From positions 525,497-589,496 of the forward strand of contig NZ_JAGKTC010000001.1 in the NCBI RefSeq assembly GCF_017939625.1: DNA of 64,000 nt. Reading direction: 5' to 3'. Each line of letters opens with the position of its first letter. Position 1 is the first letter of the stretch. This DNA comes from Pseudoxanthomonas helianthi. GTDB lineage: Bacteria > Pseudomonadota > Gammaproteobacteria > Xanthomonadales > Xanthomonadaceae. Shown one piece after another: positions 50,150 to 58,586 of the stretch. A program made the position numbers and the translations under genes. A model generated the notes under the pieces. It saw only the letters and a program-made list of their open reading frames with translations, had not been told where the DNA came from and ran no database searches.

Positions 50150-51214
50150 GTGTTGAACAAGCCGAAGAAGTCGATCCGCCGCAAGAGCAGCGGCGTGACG
50201 ATCGATGAAGTAGCCGCGCTGGCAGGCGTGTCGCCGATGACCGTATCGCGGGTCATCAACGGCCAGGGCAAGGTTCGCGACGCCACCCGCGAGCGCGTCA
50301 TGCGTGCGGTGCGCGAACTGGACTACACGCCCAACCTCGCCGCGAGTTCGCTGGCGGCGGCGCAGCACACGCGCGTCGCGCTGATCTATACCAACCCCAG
50401 CGGCGCCTACCTGCGCGAACTCCTGGTCGGCCTGCTGCGCGTCGCTTCGCGCACCGCCATCCAGTTGGTGGTCGATTACTGGGACGACCTGGACGCCGAA
50501 TCCGAACGCAAGGCGGCGCGCGCGCTCGGCGCCCGCGTCGACGGCGTGATCCTGCCGCCGCCGCTGTGCGAATCGCATGCGGCCGTGACCGAACTGGTCA
50601 AGGCCGGCGTGCCGGTGGTCGCCATCGCCTCGGGCCGCTTCAGCGACGAGATTTCCTGCGTCCGCATCGACGATTTCCGCGCCGGCAAGGAGATGGCGGA
50701 ACACCTGATCCGGCAGGGCCACACGCGCATCGGTTTCATCCGTGGACGCAGCGACCTGAGCGCCAGTTCGCGGCGCTACGACGGCTTCGTCACCGCACTG
50801 CACGAGGCCGGGCTGGAAGTCGAACCCGGACTGGTGCAGCAGGGCGACTACACCTACCGGTCCGGACTCGTGGCCACCGAAAAGCTTCTGGCGCACCGCA
50901 AGCCGCCGACCGCCATCTTCGCCAGCAACGACGACATGGGCGCGGCCGCGATTTCGGTCGCGCACCGCCGCGGGCTGGACGTGCCGCGCGACCTGTCCGT
51001 GGTCGGCTTCGACGACACCTCGGCCGCAACCACCGTGTGGCCGGAACTCACCACCGTCCACCAGCCGATCGCCTCGATGGCGAACGCCGCGATGGACATC
51101 CTGTTGCGCGGCATCCGGCGCAAGACCGACAGCACGCGCGTGCTGGTGGATCACGTGGTGCCGCACCGGCTGGTCGCCCGCGATTCGGTGGCGACTCCAC
51201 CCAAGCGGCGATAG
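50150..51214 (+). CDS. LacI family regulator, copy 1 (candidate xylan repressor)
   Basis: A 354-residue LacI-type repressor. The N-terminal helix-turn-helix reads VTIDEVAALAGVSPMTVSRVI, followed by the hinge helix PNLAASSLAAAQ; the sugar-binding domain covers residues about 75-345 (VALIYTNPSGAY, IFASNDDMG, VVGFDDTSAA). The GTG at 50150 follows aagaagggaac. It is divergent from the GH67 operon and convergent with xylA. A paralogue with long identical blocks is at 62242. One or both should bind the xylan boxes and be released by xylose or a xylo-oligosaccharide. Confidence 0.93.
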   Translation: MLNKPKKSIRRKSSGVTIDEVAALAGVSPMTVSRVINGQGKVRDATRERVMRAVRELDYTPNLAASSLAAAQHTRVALIYTNPSGAYLRELLVGLLRVASRTAIQLVVDYWDDLDAESERKAARALGARVDGVILPPPLCESHAAVTELVKAGVPVVAIASGRFSDEISCVRIDDFRAGKEMAEHLIRQGHTRIGFIRGRSDLSASSRRYDGFVTALHEAGLEVEPGLVQQGDYTYRSGLVATEKLLAHRKPPTAIFASNDDMGAAAISVAHRRGLDVPRDLSVVGFDDTSAATTVWPELTTVHQPIASMANAAMDILLRGIRRKTDSTRVLVDHVVPHRLVARDSVATPPKRR

Positions 51215-51241
51215 CGCGCGGCGCGGCATTATTCGTCGCGC

Positions 51242-52576
51242 TCAGCGCAGCAGATACTGGTTTAGCAGGTTCTCATAGCGTTCCTGCTTGCCGCTGACCT
51301 GCTTCGGCTCGCCCTGCTTGACCGCGAGGGCATGCAGGTCGGCCAGGCCGAGCTTGCCGTCCTCGAAGTCCTTGCCCGCCCCGCCGTCGAAGCTGGCATA
51401 GCGGTCCTTTCGCCATTGTTCCCATGGCGATTCGGTCAGCAGCGCATGGGCCACCTCCAGCCCGCGCGCGAACGCATCCATGCCGCCGATGTGGGCGATG
51501 AACAGGTCCTCCAGGTCGGTCGACTCGCGGCGCACCTTCGCATCGAAGTTCAGCCCGCCTTCCAGACCGCCCTGGCGCAGCACCACCAGCATCGCACCGA
51601 CCGTATCGTACAGGTCGGTCGGGAACTGGTCGGTGTCCCAGCCGTTCTGCGCGTTGCCGCGGTTGGCGTCGATGCTGCCCAGCAGGCCATGGTCGCTGGC
51701 CACCTGCAGGTCGTGCTCGAAGGTGTGCCCCGACAGGGTGGCGTGGTTGGCCTCGATGTTGAGCTTGAAGTCCTTCTCCAGCCCGTGTGCCTTGAGGAAG
51801 CCGGCCACGGTGGCGCTGTCGAAGTCGTACTGGTGCTTCATCGGCTCCATCGGCTTGGGCTCGATCAGGAAGTTGCCGCTCAGGCCGATGCTGCGGCCGT
51901 AGTCGCGGGCGATGGTCAGGAAGCGGGCGAAGTGGTCCAGCTCGCGCTTCATGTTCGTGTTGACCAGGCTGGCATAGCCTTCGCGGCCGCCCCAGAACAC
52001 GTAGTGCTCCCCGCCCAGCTCGACGGTCGCCTCCAGCGCGTTCTTCACCTGTACCGCCGCACGCGCCACCACCGCGAAGTCCGGGTTGGTCGCCGCGCCG
52101 TTCATGTAGCGTGGGTGCGAGAACAGGTTGGCCGTGCCCCACAGCAGCTTCACCCCGGTGGCCTGCTGGCGTGCCTTGGCCAGGCCGACCATGTGCTTGA
52201 GGTGCTTCTCGTACTGGCCGATGTCCTCCTCGTCCGGCGACAGGTCGATGTCGTGGAAGCACCAGTACGGCACGCCCAGCTTGCTGAAGAACTCGAACGC
52301 GGCATCGACCTTGGCCTCGGCCGTGGCCAGCGGGCTGGCGCCTTCCCACGGGAACTTGCGCGTGCCCGGACCGAACGGGTCGTGGCCGGCGTTGCAGAAG
52401 GTGTGCCAGTAGCAGGTGGCGAAGCGCAGGTGCTCGGCCATGGTCTTGCCGCCGATCCGCTTCTGCGCGTCGTAGACCTTGAAGGCCAGCGGGTTGTCCG
52501 AGCCGCGACCCTCGAACGGGATGCGGCCGATGCCGGGGAAGTATTCCTTGGCGCCGATGAAAGGTTGCGTGCTCAT
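51242..52576 (-). CDS. xylA: xylose isomerase
   Basis: A 444-residue class II xylose isomerase that turns xylose into xylulose in the cytoplasm. Typical blocks are [13 protein letters not shown] with the catalytic His, [39 protein letters not shown] with metal ligands and [17 protein letters not shown] with the second metal Asp. The length equals that of the E. coli enzyme (440 residues). The ATG at 52576 ([13 protein letters not shown]) lies 43 bases after the xylB stop, so xylB-xylA is one operon. Confidence 0.97.
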   Translation of the reverse strand: MSTQPFIGAKEYFPGIGRIPFEGRGSDNPLAFKVYDAQKRIGGKTMAEHLRFATCYWHTFCNAGHDPFGPGTRKFPWEGASPLATAEAKVDAAFEFFSKLGVPYWCFHDIDLSPDEEDIGQYEKHLKHMVGLAKARQQATGVKLLWGTANLFSHPRYMNGAATNPDFAVVARAAVQVKNALEATVELGGEHYVFWGGREGYASLVNTNMKRELDHFARFLTIARDYGRSIGLSGNFLIEPKPMEPMKHQYDFDSATVAGFLKAHGLEKDFKLNIEANHATLSGHTFEHDLQVASDHGLLGSIDANRGNAQNGWDTDQFPTDLYDTVGAMLVVLRQGGLEGGLNFDAKVRRESTDLEDLFIAHIGGMDAFARGLEVAHALLTESPWEQWRKDRYASFDGGAGKDFEDGKLGLADLHALAVKQGEPKQVSGKQERYENLLNQYLLR

Positions 52577-52619
52577 GGGACGGTGTTCCTGTGGTTGGGC
52601 CGGTGGGGCGTGGGGGACG

Positions 52620-54113
52620 TCAGCCGCGCTGCAGCGGGGCGACGGCATCGAGGTAGTGCAGGAAGCGTTGGTAGGCGTTCGCGTAGGCGGCCGCGCGCGC
52701 CGGATCGGGCGTGGCGGACCGTGCCGGATCCAGGGCGACGTGGGTGCGGGCGATGTCGGCGATCGAAGCGTCGTCGCCATTGGCGCGAGCGGACGCCCAC
52801 AGCGCCTGCAGGGCCGCGCCGAACGCCGCGCCTTCGGCCTGTGCGGGCACGTCCACCGGCAGGCCGAACACGTCGGCGACCAGTTGCCGCCAGGCCGCGC
52901 TGTGGCTGCCGCCGCCGGTCAGCACGATGCGTTCGAACCGCATGCCCGCGCGCACGAAGGCGTCGTAGCCGTACTTCAGGCTATAGGTCGCTCCTTCCAT
53001 CGCCGCGCGGTACAGATGTGCGGGAGAGAAGTTCGTCGGGTCCAGTCCGGCCAGCACGCCCTTGCCGTGCGGCAGGTCCGGGGTGCGTTCGCCGTTGAGG
53101 AACGGCAGCATCGTCAGCCCGTCCGCGCCGGGCGGCGTGGCATCGAGGTGGGCATCGCCATCGCGTGTGCTGAAGCCGAACAGTTTCGCCACCTGTTCGG
53201 TCGCCACGGTGCAGTTCATCGTGCAGATCAGCGGCAGCCAGCCGCCGGTGGACGAGCAGAACGCCGCCCACGCGCCTTGCGGATCGACCACCGGCGTATC
53301 CGAATACGCGAACAGCGTGCCCGAGGTGCCCAGGCTCATCGCCAGCCGGCCTTCCTCCACGCAGCCGGTGCCGATGGCGGCCATCATGTTGTCGCCGCCG
53401 CCGACGGCGACCTGCACCGTGGGCGACAGGCCCAGTTGCGCGGCGATGGCCGGATCGATGGGGAACAGCGCATCGGGGGCGGCGATCGGCGGCAGGCAGT
53501 CGGCCAGGTCGCGATCCGGATCGGTCGCGCGCAGCAAGTCCTTCGACCAGGTGCGTGTACGCACATCCAGCCAGCCGGTGCCGGAGGCATCGCCGTACTC
53601 GCAGAAGCGTTGGCCGGTCAGCACGAAGTTCAGATAGTCGTGCGGCAGCAGGATGCTGGCCAGCCGGGCATACGCCTCGGGGCGATGGGTCTTCGTCCAC
53701 GGCAGCTTGGAGGCGGTGTAGCCGGCCAGGATCGGGTTGCCGGCCAGTTCAATCGTGCGCTGCGCGCCGCCCACCGCGTCCATGATCTGCGCGCACTCGG
53801 CGGTGGTGCTGGTATCGCACCACAGCTTGGCCGGAGCCAGCACGTTGCCTTCCGTATCCGCCGGCACGAAGCCATGCTGCTGGCCGGACACGGCCAGCGC
53901 CACCACGCGGGCGCGCAGGCCGGCGTCGAGGCGCGCGAAGCAGGTGTGCATCGCAGCGACCCATGCCGAGGGATGCTGCTCGCGACTGCCGTCCTCGCTG
54001 CTGGTCAGTTCCAACGGCTCGCTGGCGGTGGCCACGACCTGGCGCGCCGTCGCGTCGTACAGCACCACCTTCAGGCTCTGTGTGCCTGCGTCAATTCCGG
54101 CGGTAAAAGCCAT
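52620..54113 (-). CDS. xylB: xylulokinase
   Basis: A 497-residue FGGY kinase that phosphorylates xylulose to xylulose-5-phosphate. The N-terminal phosphate loop is [15 protein letters not shown], the substrate region [13 protein letters not shown], the catalytic Asp lies in [13 protein letters not shown], and the C-terminal ATP-binding strand is [12 protein letters not shown]. The ATG at 54113 ([12 protein letters not shown]) is 25 bases from a xylan box, so LacI control of xylB-xylA is likely. Confidence 0.97.
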   Translation of the reverse strand: MAFTAGIDAGTQSLKVVLYDATARQVVATASEPLELTSSEDGSREQHPSAWVAAMHTCFARLDAGLRARVVALAVSGQQHGFVPADTEGNVLAPAKLWCDTSTTAECAQIMDAVGGAQRTIELAGNPILAGYTASKLPWTKTHRPEAYARLASILLPHDYLNFVLTGQRFCEYGDASGTGWLDVRTRTWSKDLLRATDPDRDLADCLPPIAAPDALFPIDPAIAAQLGLSPTVQVAVGGGDNMMAAIGTGCVEEGRLAMSLGTSGTLFAYSDTPVVDPQGAWAAFCSSTGGWLPLICTMNCTVATEQVAKLFGFSTRDGDAHLDATPPGADGLTMLPFLNGERTPDLPHGKGVLAGLDPTNFSPAHLYRAAMEGATYSLKYGYDAFVRAGMRFERIVLTGGGSHSAAWRQLVADVFGLPVDVPAQAEGAAFGAALQALWASARANGDDASIADIARTHVALDPARSATPDPARAAAYANAYQRFLHYLDAVAPLQRG

Positions 54114-54138
54114 CGAACCCAGCCTCCGGCAGATCAAA

Positions 54139-54152
54139 AGTTAGCGCTACCT
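54139..54152. promoter_or_regulatory. xylan-box operator upstream of xylB-xylA
   Basis: agttagcgctacct matches the reversed xylan box at 12 of 14 positions, the two outer bases differing. It lies 26 bases before the xylB start codon. The remaining bases to 54318 hold no gene; a short A-run follows the operator. Confidence 0.75.
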
Positions 54153-54318
54153 TTTCGTCGGAAAAAAAAGGAACCGCCTCGGCCGCCCCTTCCTTACCGG
54201 ACCGCGGAGTCGCCCAACGCGGTCACGGCGACACTGTAACCAGCGTCTGCCGAAAAAGCCTGCTGCACCGCGGAATTCCACGCGAAACAACGACTTGAAT
54301 GCGGCGAAGCGAGGTCCA

Positions 54319-55014
54319 TCAGCCCACGTCGATGAAGGCATTGACCGACAACCGGCCCTTCAACGGATCGGCGGGTGGGACCAAGGCGTTGTCGATGGTG
54401 GCCGAATGCAACGAATTGCGTCGGTACACCAGCATGCGGTTGAACACGCCTTCGGCCTGGTCGATCCGTTCGAACAGTGCGGTGTCGCCGTTGATGTAGC
54501 TCGCGTCTGGCGCGTCTTCGCCACGGCTCTCGCGCTGCAGGCATTCGAAATACGCGGGCACCCGCGTTTCGCCGATGGTTTCGAAGCCCGTCCGCCGATG
54601 CCGGTAGAACGCAGTGCCGCCCCAGCCTTCGCGGAACAGGTAGTGCACGGTCGCCAAGCCGTTGTCCGCGTTGGAATCGAAATGCGGTATGCGCTGCAGG
54701 AAATTCAGCTTTTCCGGCGGCGTGGTGACCAGCGAGTAGTGGCACATCGGGAAGGAGAAGTGTCCGGGCGCCATGCCGAAATGCTCGCGCAACAGCGGCT
54801 TCAGCAGGCTTTCCAGGAAATATTCGTACGACGCCGGCGCGCGTGCGCGCAAGCCGGGGAAATACGCGCCCTGCACCGAAAAGCGACTGCGCGCGGCCTT
54901 GTTCACCAGCTTTTGCGGATCGGCCACCACGTTGTCGATCACCAGCAGTGGCGCGCCTTCCGCACCGATCCGCCGTACCTGGAGGCGCAGTCCGGGGTGC
55001 GCCTGGATCAGCAT
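54319..55014 (-). CDS. DUF6445-like putative 2-oxoglutarate/Fe(II) oxygenase
   Basis: A 231-residue protein I assign to the DUF6445 group. A possible metal triad is visible: His111-x-Asp113 in IPHFDSN, His203 in SLHSATI, and Arg221 (KGRLSVNAF) in the place where 2-oxoglutarate enzymes hold the co-substrate. Biochemical proof is lacking for the family. It is the last gene of sapC / cupin-8 / halogenase / DUF6445, seven bases after the halogenase gene. Homologous clusters sit next to TonB-dependent receptors in Caulobacterales and Lysobacterales. Confidence 0.75.
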   Translation of the reverse strand: MLIQAHPGLRLQVRRIGAEGAPLLVIDNVVADPQKLVNKAARSRFSVQGAYFPGLRARAPASYEYFLESLLKPLLREHFGMAPGHFSFPMCHYSLVTTPPEKLNFLQRIPHFDSNADNGLATVHYLFREGWGGTAFYRHRRTGFETIGETRVPAYFECLQRESRGEDAPDASYINGDTALFERIDQAEGVFNRMLVYRRNSLHSATIDNALVPPADPLKGRLSVNAFIDVG

Positions 55015-55021
55015 CTGCGCA

Positions 55022-56650
55022 TCACTGGATCAGGCCTCCGCCGACGCCCGCGATCTTGCCGGTCACCCGCTCATGCTGCCGGGCGCGTGCGTACATCTGC
55101 TCCCAGGCCGAGGGCGGCGCCTTGCAGTAGCTGTCGATGAACTGCTCTTGGCTGGGCATGGACGCCACAGCGGCATCGATCGGCTTGCGCACGCTTTCGA
55201 GCAGGCGCTTGAGATCGGTGTCCGAAAGCGCGCGGGTCAGTGGATGGTGGCTGCGGGGCACGACGCCCTGGCCGAGCATGCAGTGGGTCCAGGAGTCGAG
55301 GCGGAACAGCTCGTCCTCCCCCTGCCATGCGTAGCCGGTCTCACGGAACACCTGGATGCGCTCGGCCAAGCCCGGTGGCAGTTCCATTTCGCGGCACTGC
55401 TTCCACAGGGGCTCATCGCGCTGGTTGAGGTGGTAGTGCATCACGACGAAGTCGCGGACGTGTTCCAGCTCCTGGCGGCTGACCTGGTTGAAGCGGTCCA
55501 CCGCCGCCTGGCTGATGCCTTCGGAGGGGAAGAACTGCACCAGGCGGGTGACCGCGCTGAGGGTCAGGTGGATGCTGGTGGATTCCAGCGGCTCAATGAA
55601 GCCGCTCGCCAGTCCGAGCGCGATCACGTTCTTGTTCCAAGCTTTGCGCCGCCGCCCGGTGCGGAACGGGATTATCCACGGGTCGCGCAGCGGCTTGGAT
55701 GGGTTTTCGGCGAGCAGTTTGGCGGTCGCCTCATCGTCGGACATGTGCGCATCGGAAAACACGATGCCGCACCCGATCCGGTGCTGGAGCGAGATCTTCC
55801 AGTGCCAGCCGGCCTCATGCGCGATCGCGCGCGTGTACGGCACCGCCGGTCCATCGGCTTCGGTCTGCAACGCCACCGCGCGGTTGCTTGGCAGCCAGTG
55901 GTTCCAGTCCTCGTAGCCGGTGTGCAGCGCCTGCTCGATCAGCAGCGCGCGCGCGCCGGTGCAGTCGATGAACAGGTCGCCCTCGATGACCTGCCCATCC
56001 TCCAGCACCAGCGACTGCACGTAGCCACTGTCCGGATCCTGGCGTACCTGGGCGATCTTGCCCTCGACGCGCTTGAGCCCGCGGCCTTCGCACTTGACGC
56101 GCATGAACGCTGCATACAGCCCGGCGTCGAAATGGTAGGCATAGCTCACATCGCGACGCTCCGCCGTAGCCGCCTTGGTCCAGCGCATCGACCATTGCTG
56201 GGCGTTCTGGCCGGCATCGAACAGGGCGAATCGGTCCTGGCGAGCGGCGACGGTCTCCAGGCAGTAGTCGCCCAGTTCGCTCTGCATGCCGCGGCGGCGG
56301 CTTTCCAGCCAGAACTGGTGAAAATCGCACGACCAGGTATTCACGCCGGTGGTGCCGAACGGATGGATGTAGCGTGAACCCGGGCGAACCCAGTTCTCGA
56401 ACGAGATCGCCAGCTTGAAGCTGCCAGCGACCGAGCTGAGGAACTCGCGCTCGTCGATCTGCAGGAGGCGGTGGAAGGTGCGGATGGTCGGGATCGTGGA
56501 CTCGCCCACCCCGACCGTGCCGACCTGCTCGGACTCCACCAGGGTGATGTCGAGCAGGTCGCGGAACTGGTGGGTCAGCGCGCACGCGGCGACCCAGCCC
56601 GCGGTGCCGCCACCGGCGATCACGACTTTGCGGATCTTCTTCTCGGTCAT
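55022..56650 (-). CDS. flavin-dependent (tryptophan-type) halogenase
   Basis: A 542-residue enzyme of the tryptophan-halogenase family. The FAD loop is GGGTAGW at 13-19. Lys79 (SFKLAISFENW) falls at the residue number of the catalytic Lys79 of PrnA and RebH, which delivers HOCl or HOBr, and the partner Glu356 is in EPLESTSIHL. The family motif WxWxIP reads WHWKIS at 282-287, with the Pro changed to Ser. Related enzymes in TonB-receptor clusters (BrvH of Brevundimonas, several in Xanthomonas campestris) halogenate free indoles in vitro, but their natural substrate is unknown. A flavin reductase partner is not in the window. Part of the sapC operon. Confidence 0.92.
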   Translation of the reverse strand: MTEKKIRKVVIAGGGTAGWVAACALTHQFRDLLDITLVESEQVGTVGVGESTIPTIRTFHRLLQIDEREFLSSVAGSFKLAISFENWVRPGSRYIHPFGTTGVNTWSCDFHQFWLESRRRGMQSELGDYCLETVAARQDRFALFDAGQNAQQWSMRWTKAATAERRDVSYAYHFDAGLYAAFMRVKCEGRGLKRVEGKIAQVRQDPDSGYVQSLVLEDGQVIEGDLFIDCTGARALLIEQALHTGYEDWNHWLPSNRAVALQTEADGPAVPYTRAIAHEAGWHWKISLQHRIGCGIVFSDAHMSDDEATAKLLAENPSKPLRDPWIIPFRTGRRRKAWNKNVIALGLASGFIEPLESTSIHLTLSAVTRLVQFFPSEGISQAAVDRFNQVSRQELEHVRDFVVMHYHLNQRDEPLWKQCREMELPPGLAERIQVFRETGYAWQGEDELFRLDSWTHCMLGQGVVPRSHHPLTRALSDTDLKRLLESVRKPIDAAVASMPSQEQFIDSYCKAPPSAWEQMYARARQHERVTGKIAGVGGGLIQ

Positions 56651-56663
56651 CTTCCCCTCCGCC

Positions 56664-57686
56664 TCAGCGGTTCAGCTTGTTGATCAGCATCGCGCGCAAT
56701 TGCCGCGCCAGCGTTTCGTCGATCGGCCCCAGCACCTTGCGCGCCTGCGGCGGCAGATGCTCGCCGGCGCGCTGCGCATCGCCGAACACGTAGTAATCGA
56801 ACAGCGCGCGCCAGGCCTGCTTCTCCCGCGGCGGCCGGTCGCGCAGCGCCCACAGCGCGTGGTACAGCGCCTGCATCGGCGCCGGGATGTGCGCCGGCGC
56901 GCCGTTCCACCAGTAGTTGACCAGTACGTTGAACGGCTCCAGCGCCTGCACGTGGTGCCACCACAGATTGGGAATGAAGATCGCATCGCCCGGTTCCAGC
57001 ACCGCGGTTTGCGCCGCCGCCCGGGCCTCGCGGAAGCGCGGATAGCGCTGGAAATCCGGATCGGCGAAACCGACCACGCTGACCGCCTGCCCGCCCGGCG
57101 TCGGCTCCAGCGGACCCGGATACAGGTTGACGACCTGCTCCGGCGGCAACACGGTGAAGCGACGGCGACCGACCGCGCAGCAGGCGATGTTCTCCATCGC
57201 GTCGTAGTGGCAGGAGGCGGTGACCCGGTTGCCGATCCAGATGCTCGGCGGCGCCTGGATGCCATGCGCGGCGAAATCGAAATCGTTGTGCGCGCGCAGA
57301 CCGGGCAGGCGCGTATCGACCAGCAGCGAAGCCACGTAGTACGTCGGCGGCTGCGCATCGCCGGCGTGCGCGGCGATGGCGTCGAGCACCTCGCCCAGCG
57401 GACTGCGCCGCACTTCGATGTTCAACGCGGTGAAATCGTCGTTGTAGAACGGGCGTCCTGCGATTTCCGGACCGCCATGCGAATAGGTCACCGGCTGGCC
57501 GTTGTAGTGGCTTCGCAGATGGTCCATCGCCTCGCGCATGCCGCGCCGGCCGGCCTGGACCAGGCTCCAGTCGCGGGCGACGCCGCGCAACACGGCCGGC
57601 TGGCCGGCGGCGAGCAATTCTTCCAGCGGCAGCTCGCCGGGCCGGCAATCCGGCCACTCGGGCAGGCAGGCGATCGCTTCGGCCAT
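56664..57686 (-). CDS. cupin-8 (JmjC-like) oxygenase
   Basis: A 340-residue protein with the cupin-8/FIH fold. Metal ligands appear as His160-x-Asp162 (SCHYDAMENI) and His244 (LWWHHVQAL). The NDFDFAAHGI and IFIPNLWWHHV segments are typical. JmjC-like cupins hydroxylate side chains of proteins or RNA, and the substrate here is unknown. It sits between sapC (5-base gap) and the halogenase (13-base gap), so all four genes should be cotranscribed. Confidence 0.88.
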   Translation of the reverse strand: MAEAIACLPEWPDCRPGELPLEELLAAGQPAVLRGVARDWSLVQAGRRGMREAMDHLRSHYNGQPVTYSHGGPEIAGRPFYNDDFTALNIEVRRSPLGEVLDAIAAHAGDAQPPTYYVASLLVDTRLPGLRAHNDFDFAAHGIQAPPSIWIGNRVTASCHYDAMENIACCAVGRRRFTVLPPEQVVNLYPGPLEPTPGGQAVSVVGFADPDFQRYPRFREARAAAQTAVLEPGDAIFIPNLWWHHVQALEPFNVLVNYWWNGAPAHIPAPMQALYHALWALRDRPPREKQAWRALFDYYVFGDAQRAGEHLPPQARKVLGPIDETLARQLRAMLINKLNR

Positions 57687-57691
57687 GGCGC

Positions 57692-58438
57692 TCAGCCGAC
57701 CGTGGCTTCCTGCAGGCGCAAGCGACGCTGTTTCTCCGCCATCAACCGGCGCAGGTTGTGCAGCGAAGACAGCATCAGGTAGATGCCTTCGAGGAAGTTG
57801 TCGCGGTGCAGGCGATGCAGCGCTTCTGCATCCAGCGCGGCCAGGCGCTCGCGATCGATGCCGTACAGGCCGGTCAGGTTGGCGCCGTGTTGCTCATCGA
57901 ACTTCAGTTCGATGTTCACCGGCTGGATCAGGCCCAGCTCGTCGAACACCGCGTACATGGCCTTGCCGCCCTCTACCCCGTCGCGGATGCCGCGCAACAC
58001 GCTGGCGATGCTTTCGAGATACGGGCTTTGCCCGCCCTGCGGCAGGAACACCGGCTCGCCTTCGCCGCGGCCGATGCGCGGATGCTCCACGTCGACGTGG
58101 ATCACCGGCTCGTCGCGCAGCTCGCCATCGACTTCCTGTTGCTGGAATCCGATCAGGAACGGCCCGCGTGCGATGTAACCGGGCAGGTAGTTCGCGTTCC
58201 AGCGGCCGTCCTGCAGGAACAGGTTCTCGTTCGATTCGAATCCCAGCAGCGCGACCGCCTGCCAGCCGCCGTCGTCGCGGTCCTTGCGCAGGAAGATCGG
58301 GTATTCGCGCTGCAGTTCGGCGAACTCGGTCGGGAACGCCGGCACCAGGCCGACCTCGTCGCCGTACTCGCGACCGAAGCGGGTAACGACGCGCAAGTCC
58401 TTGTGCGTCACGTTGTTCAGCAGTTCGTGGCGGGGCAT
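57692..58438 (-). CDS. SapC family protein
   Basis: A 248-residue protein of the SapC family, which is named after an S-layer-associated gene in Campylobacter but occurs mainly next to TonB-dependent receptors. It starts MPRHELLNNVTHKDLRVVTRFG and contains EYPIFLRKDRD, GFESNENLFL and a C-terminal helix rich in Leu and Arg. No signal peptide. Enzymatic activity is not known. It begins the four-gene operon with the cupin, the halogenase and the DUF6445 gene, and is separated from the receptor by a terminator. Confidence 0.88.
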   Translation of the reverse strand: MPRHELLNNVTHKDLRVVTRFGREYGDEVGLVPAFPTEFAELQREYPIFLRKDRDDGGWQAVALLGFESNENLFLQDGRWNANYLPGYIARGPFLIGFQQQEVDGELRDEPVIHVDVEHPRIGRGEGEPVFLPQGGQSPYLESIASVLRGIRDGVEGGKAMYAVFDELGLIQPVNIELKFDEQHGANLTGLYGIDRERLAALDAEALHRLHRDNFLEGIYLMLSSLHNLRRLMAEKQRRLRLQEATVG

Positions 58439-58515
58439 GTCGACTCTGGCTGCTTGGTGTCCGCGTTGATGTTATGCGCTTTCCCGGCGAGCGCGAAGGT
58501 CCGGCCGGCGCGTCC

Positions 58516-58551
58516 GAAAGAAAACGGGGCCGCTGCGGGTGCAGCGGCCCC
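58516..58551 (-). terminator. intrinsic terminator after the TonB-dependent receptor gene
   Basis: On the minus strand a perfect 11-bp stem (ggggccgctgc/gcagcggcccc, loop gggt or its complement) is followed by GTTTTCTTTC. It lies between the receptor stop and the sapC start. It may end or attenuate receptor transcription, giving more receptor than downstream enzymes. Confidence 0.8.
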
Positions 58552-58586
58552 ATGCAACGCCGGCCCGGGAGCCGGCGCGGGAGGGC

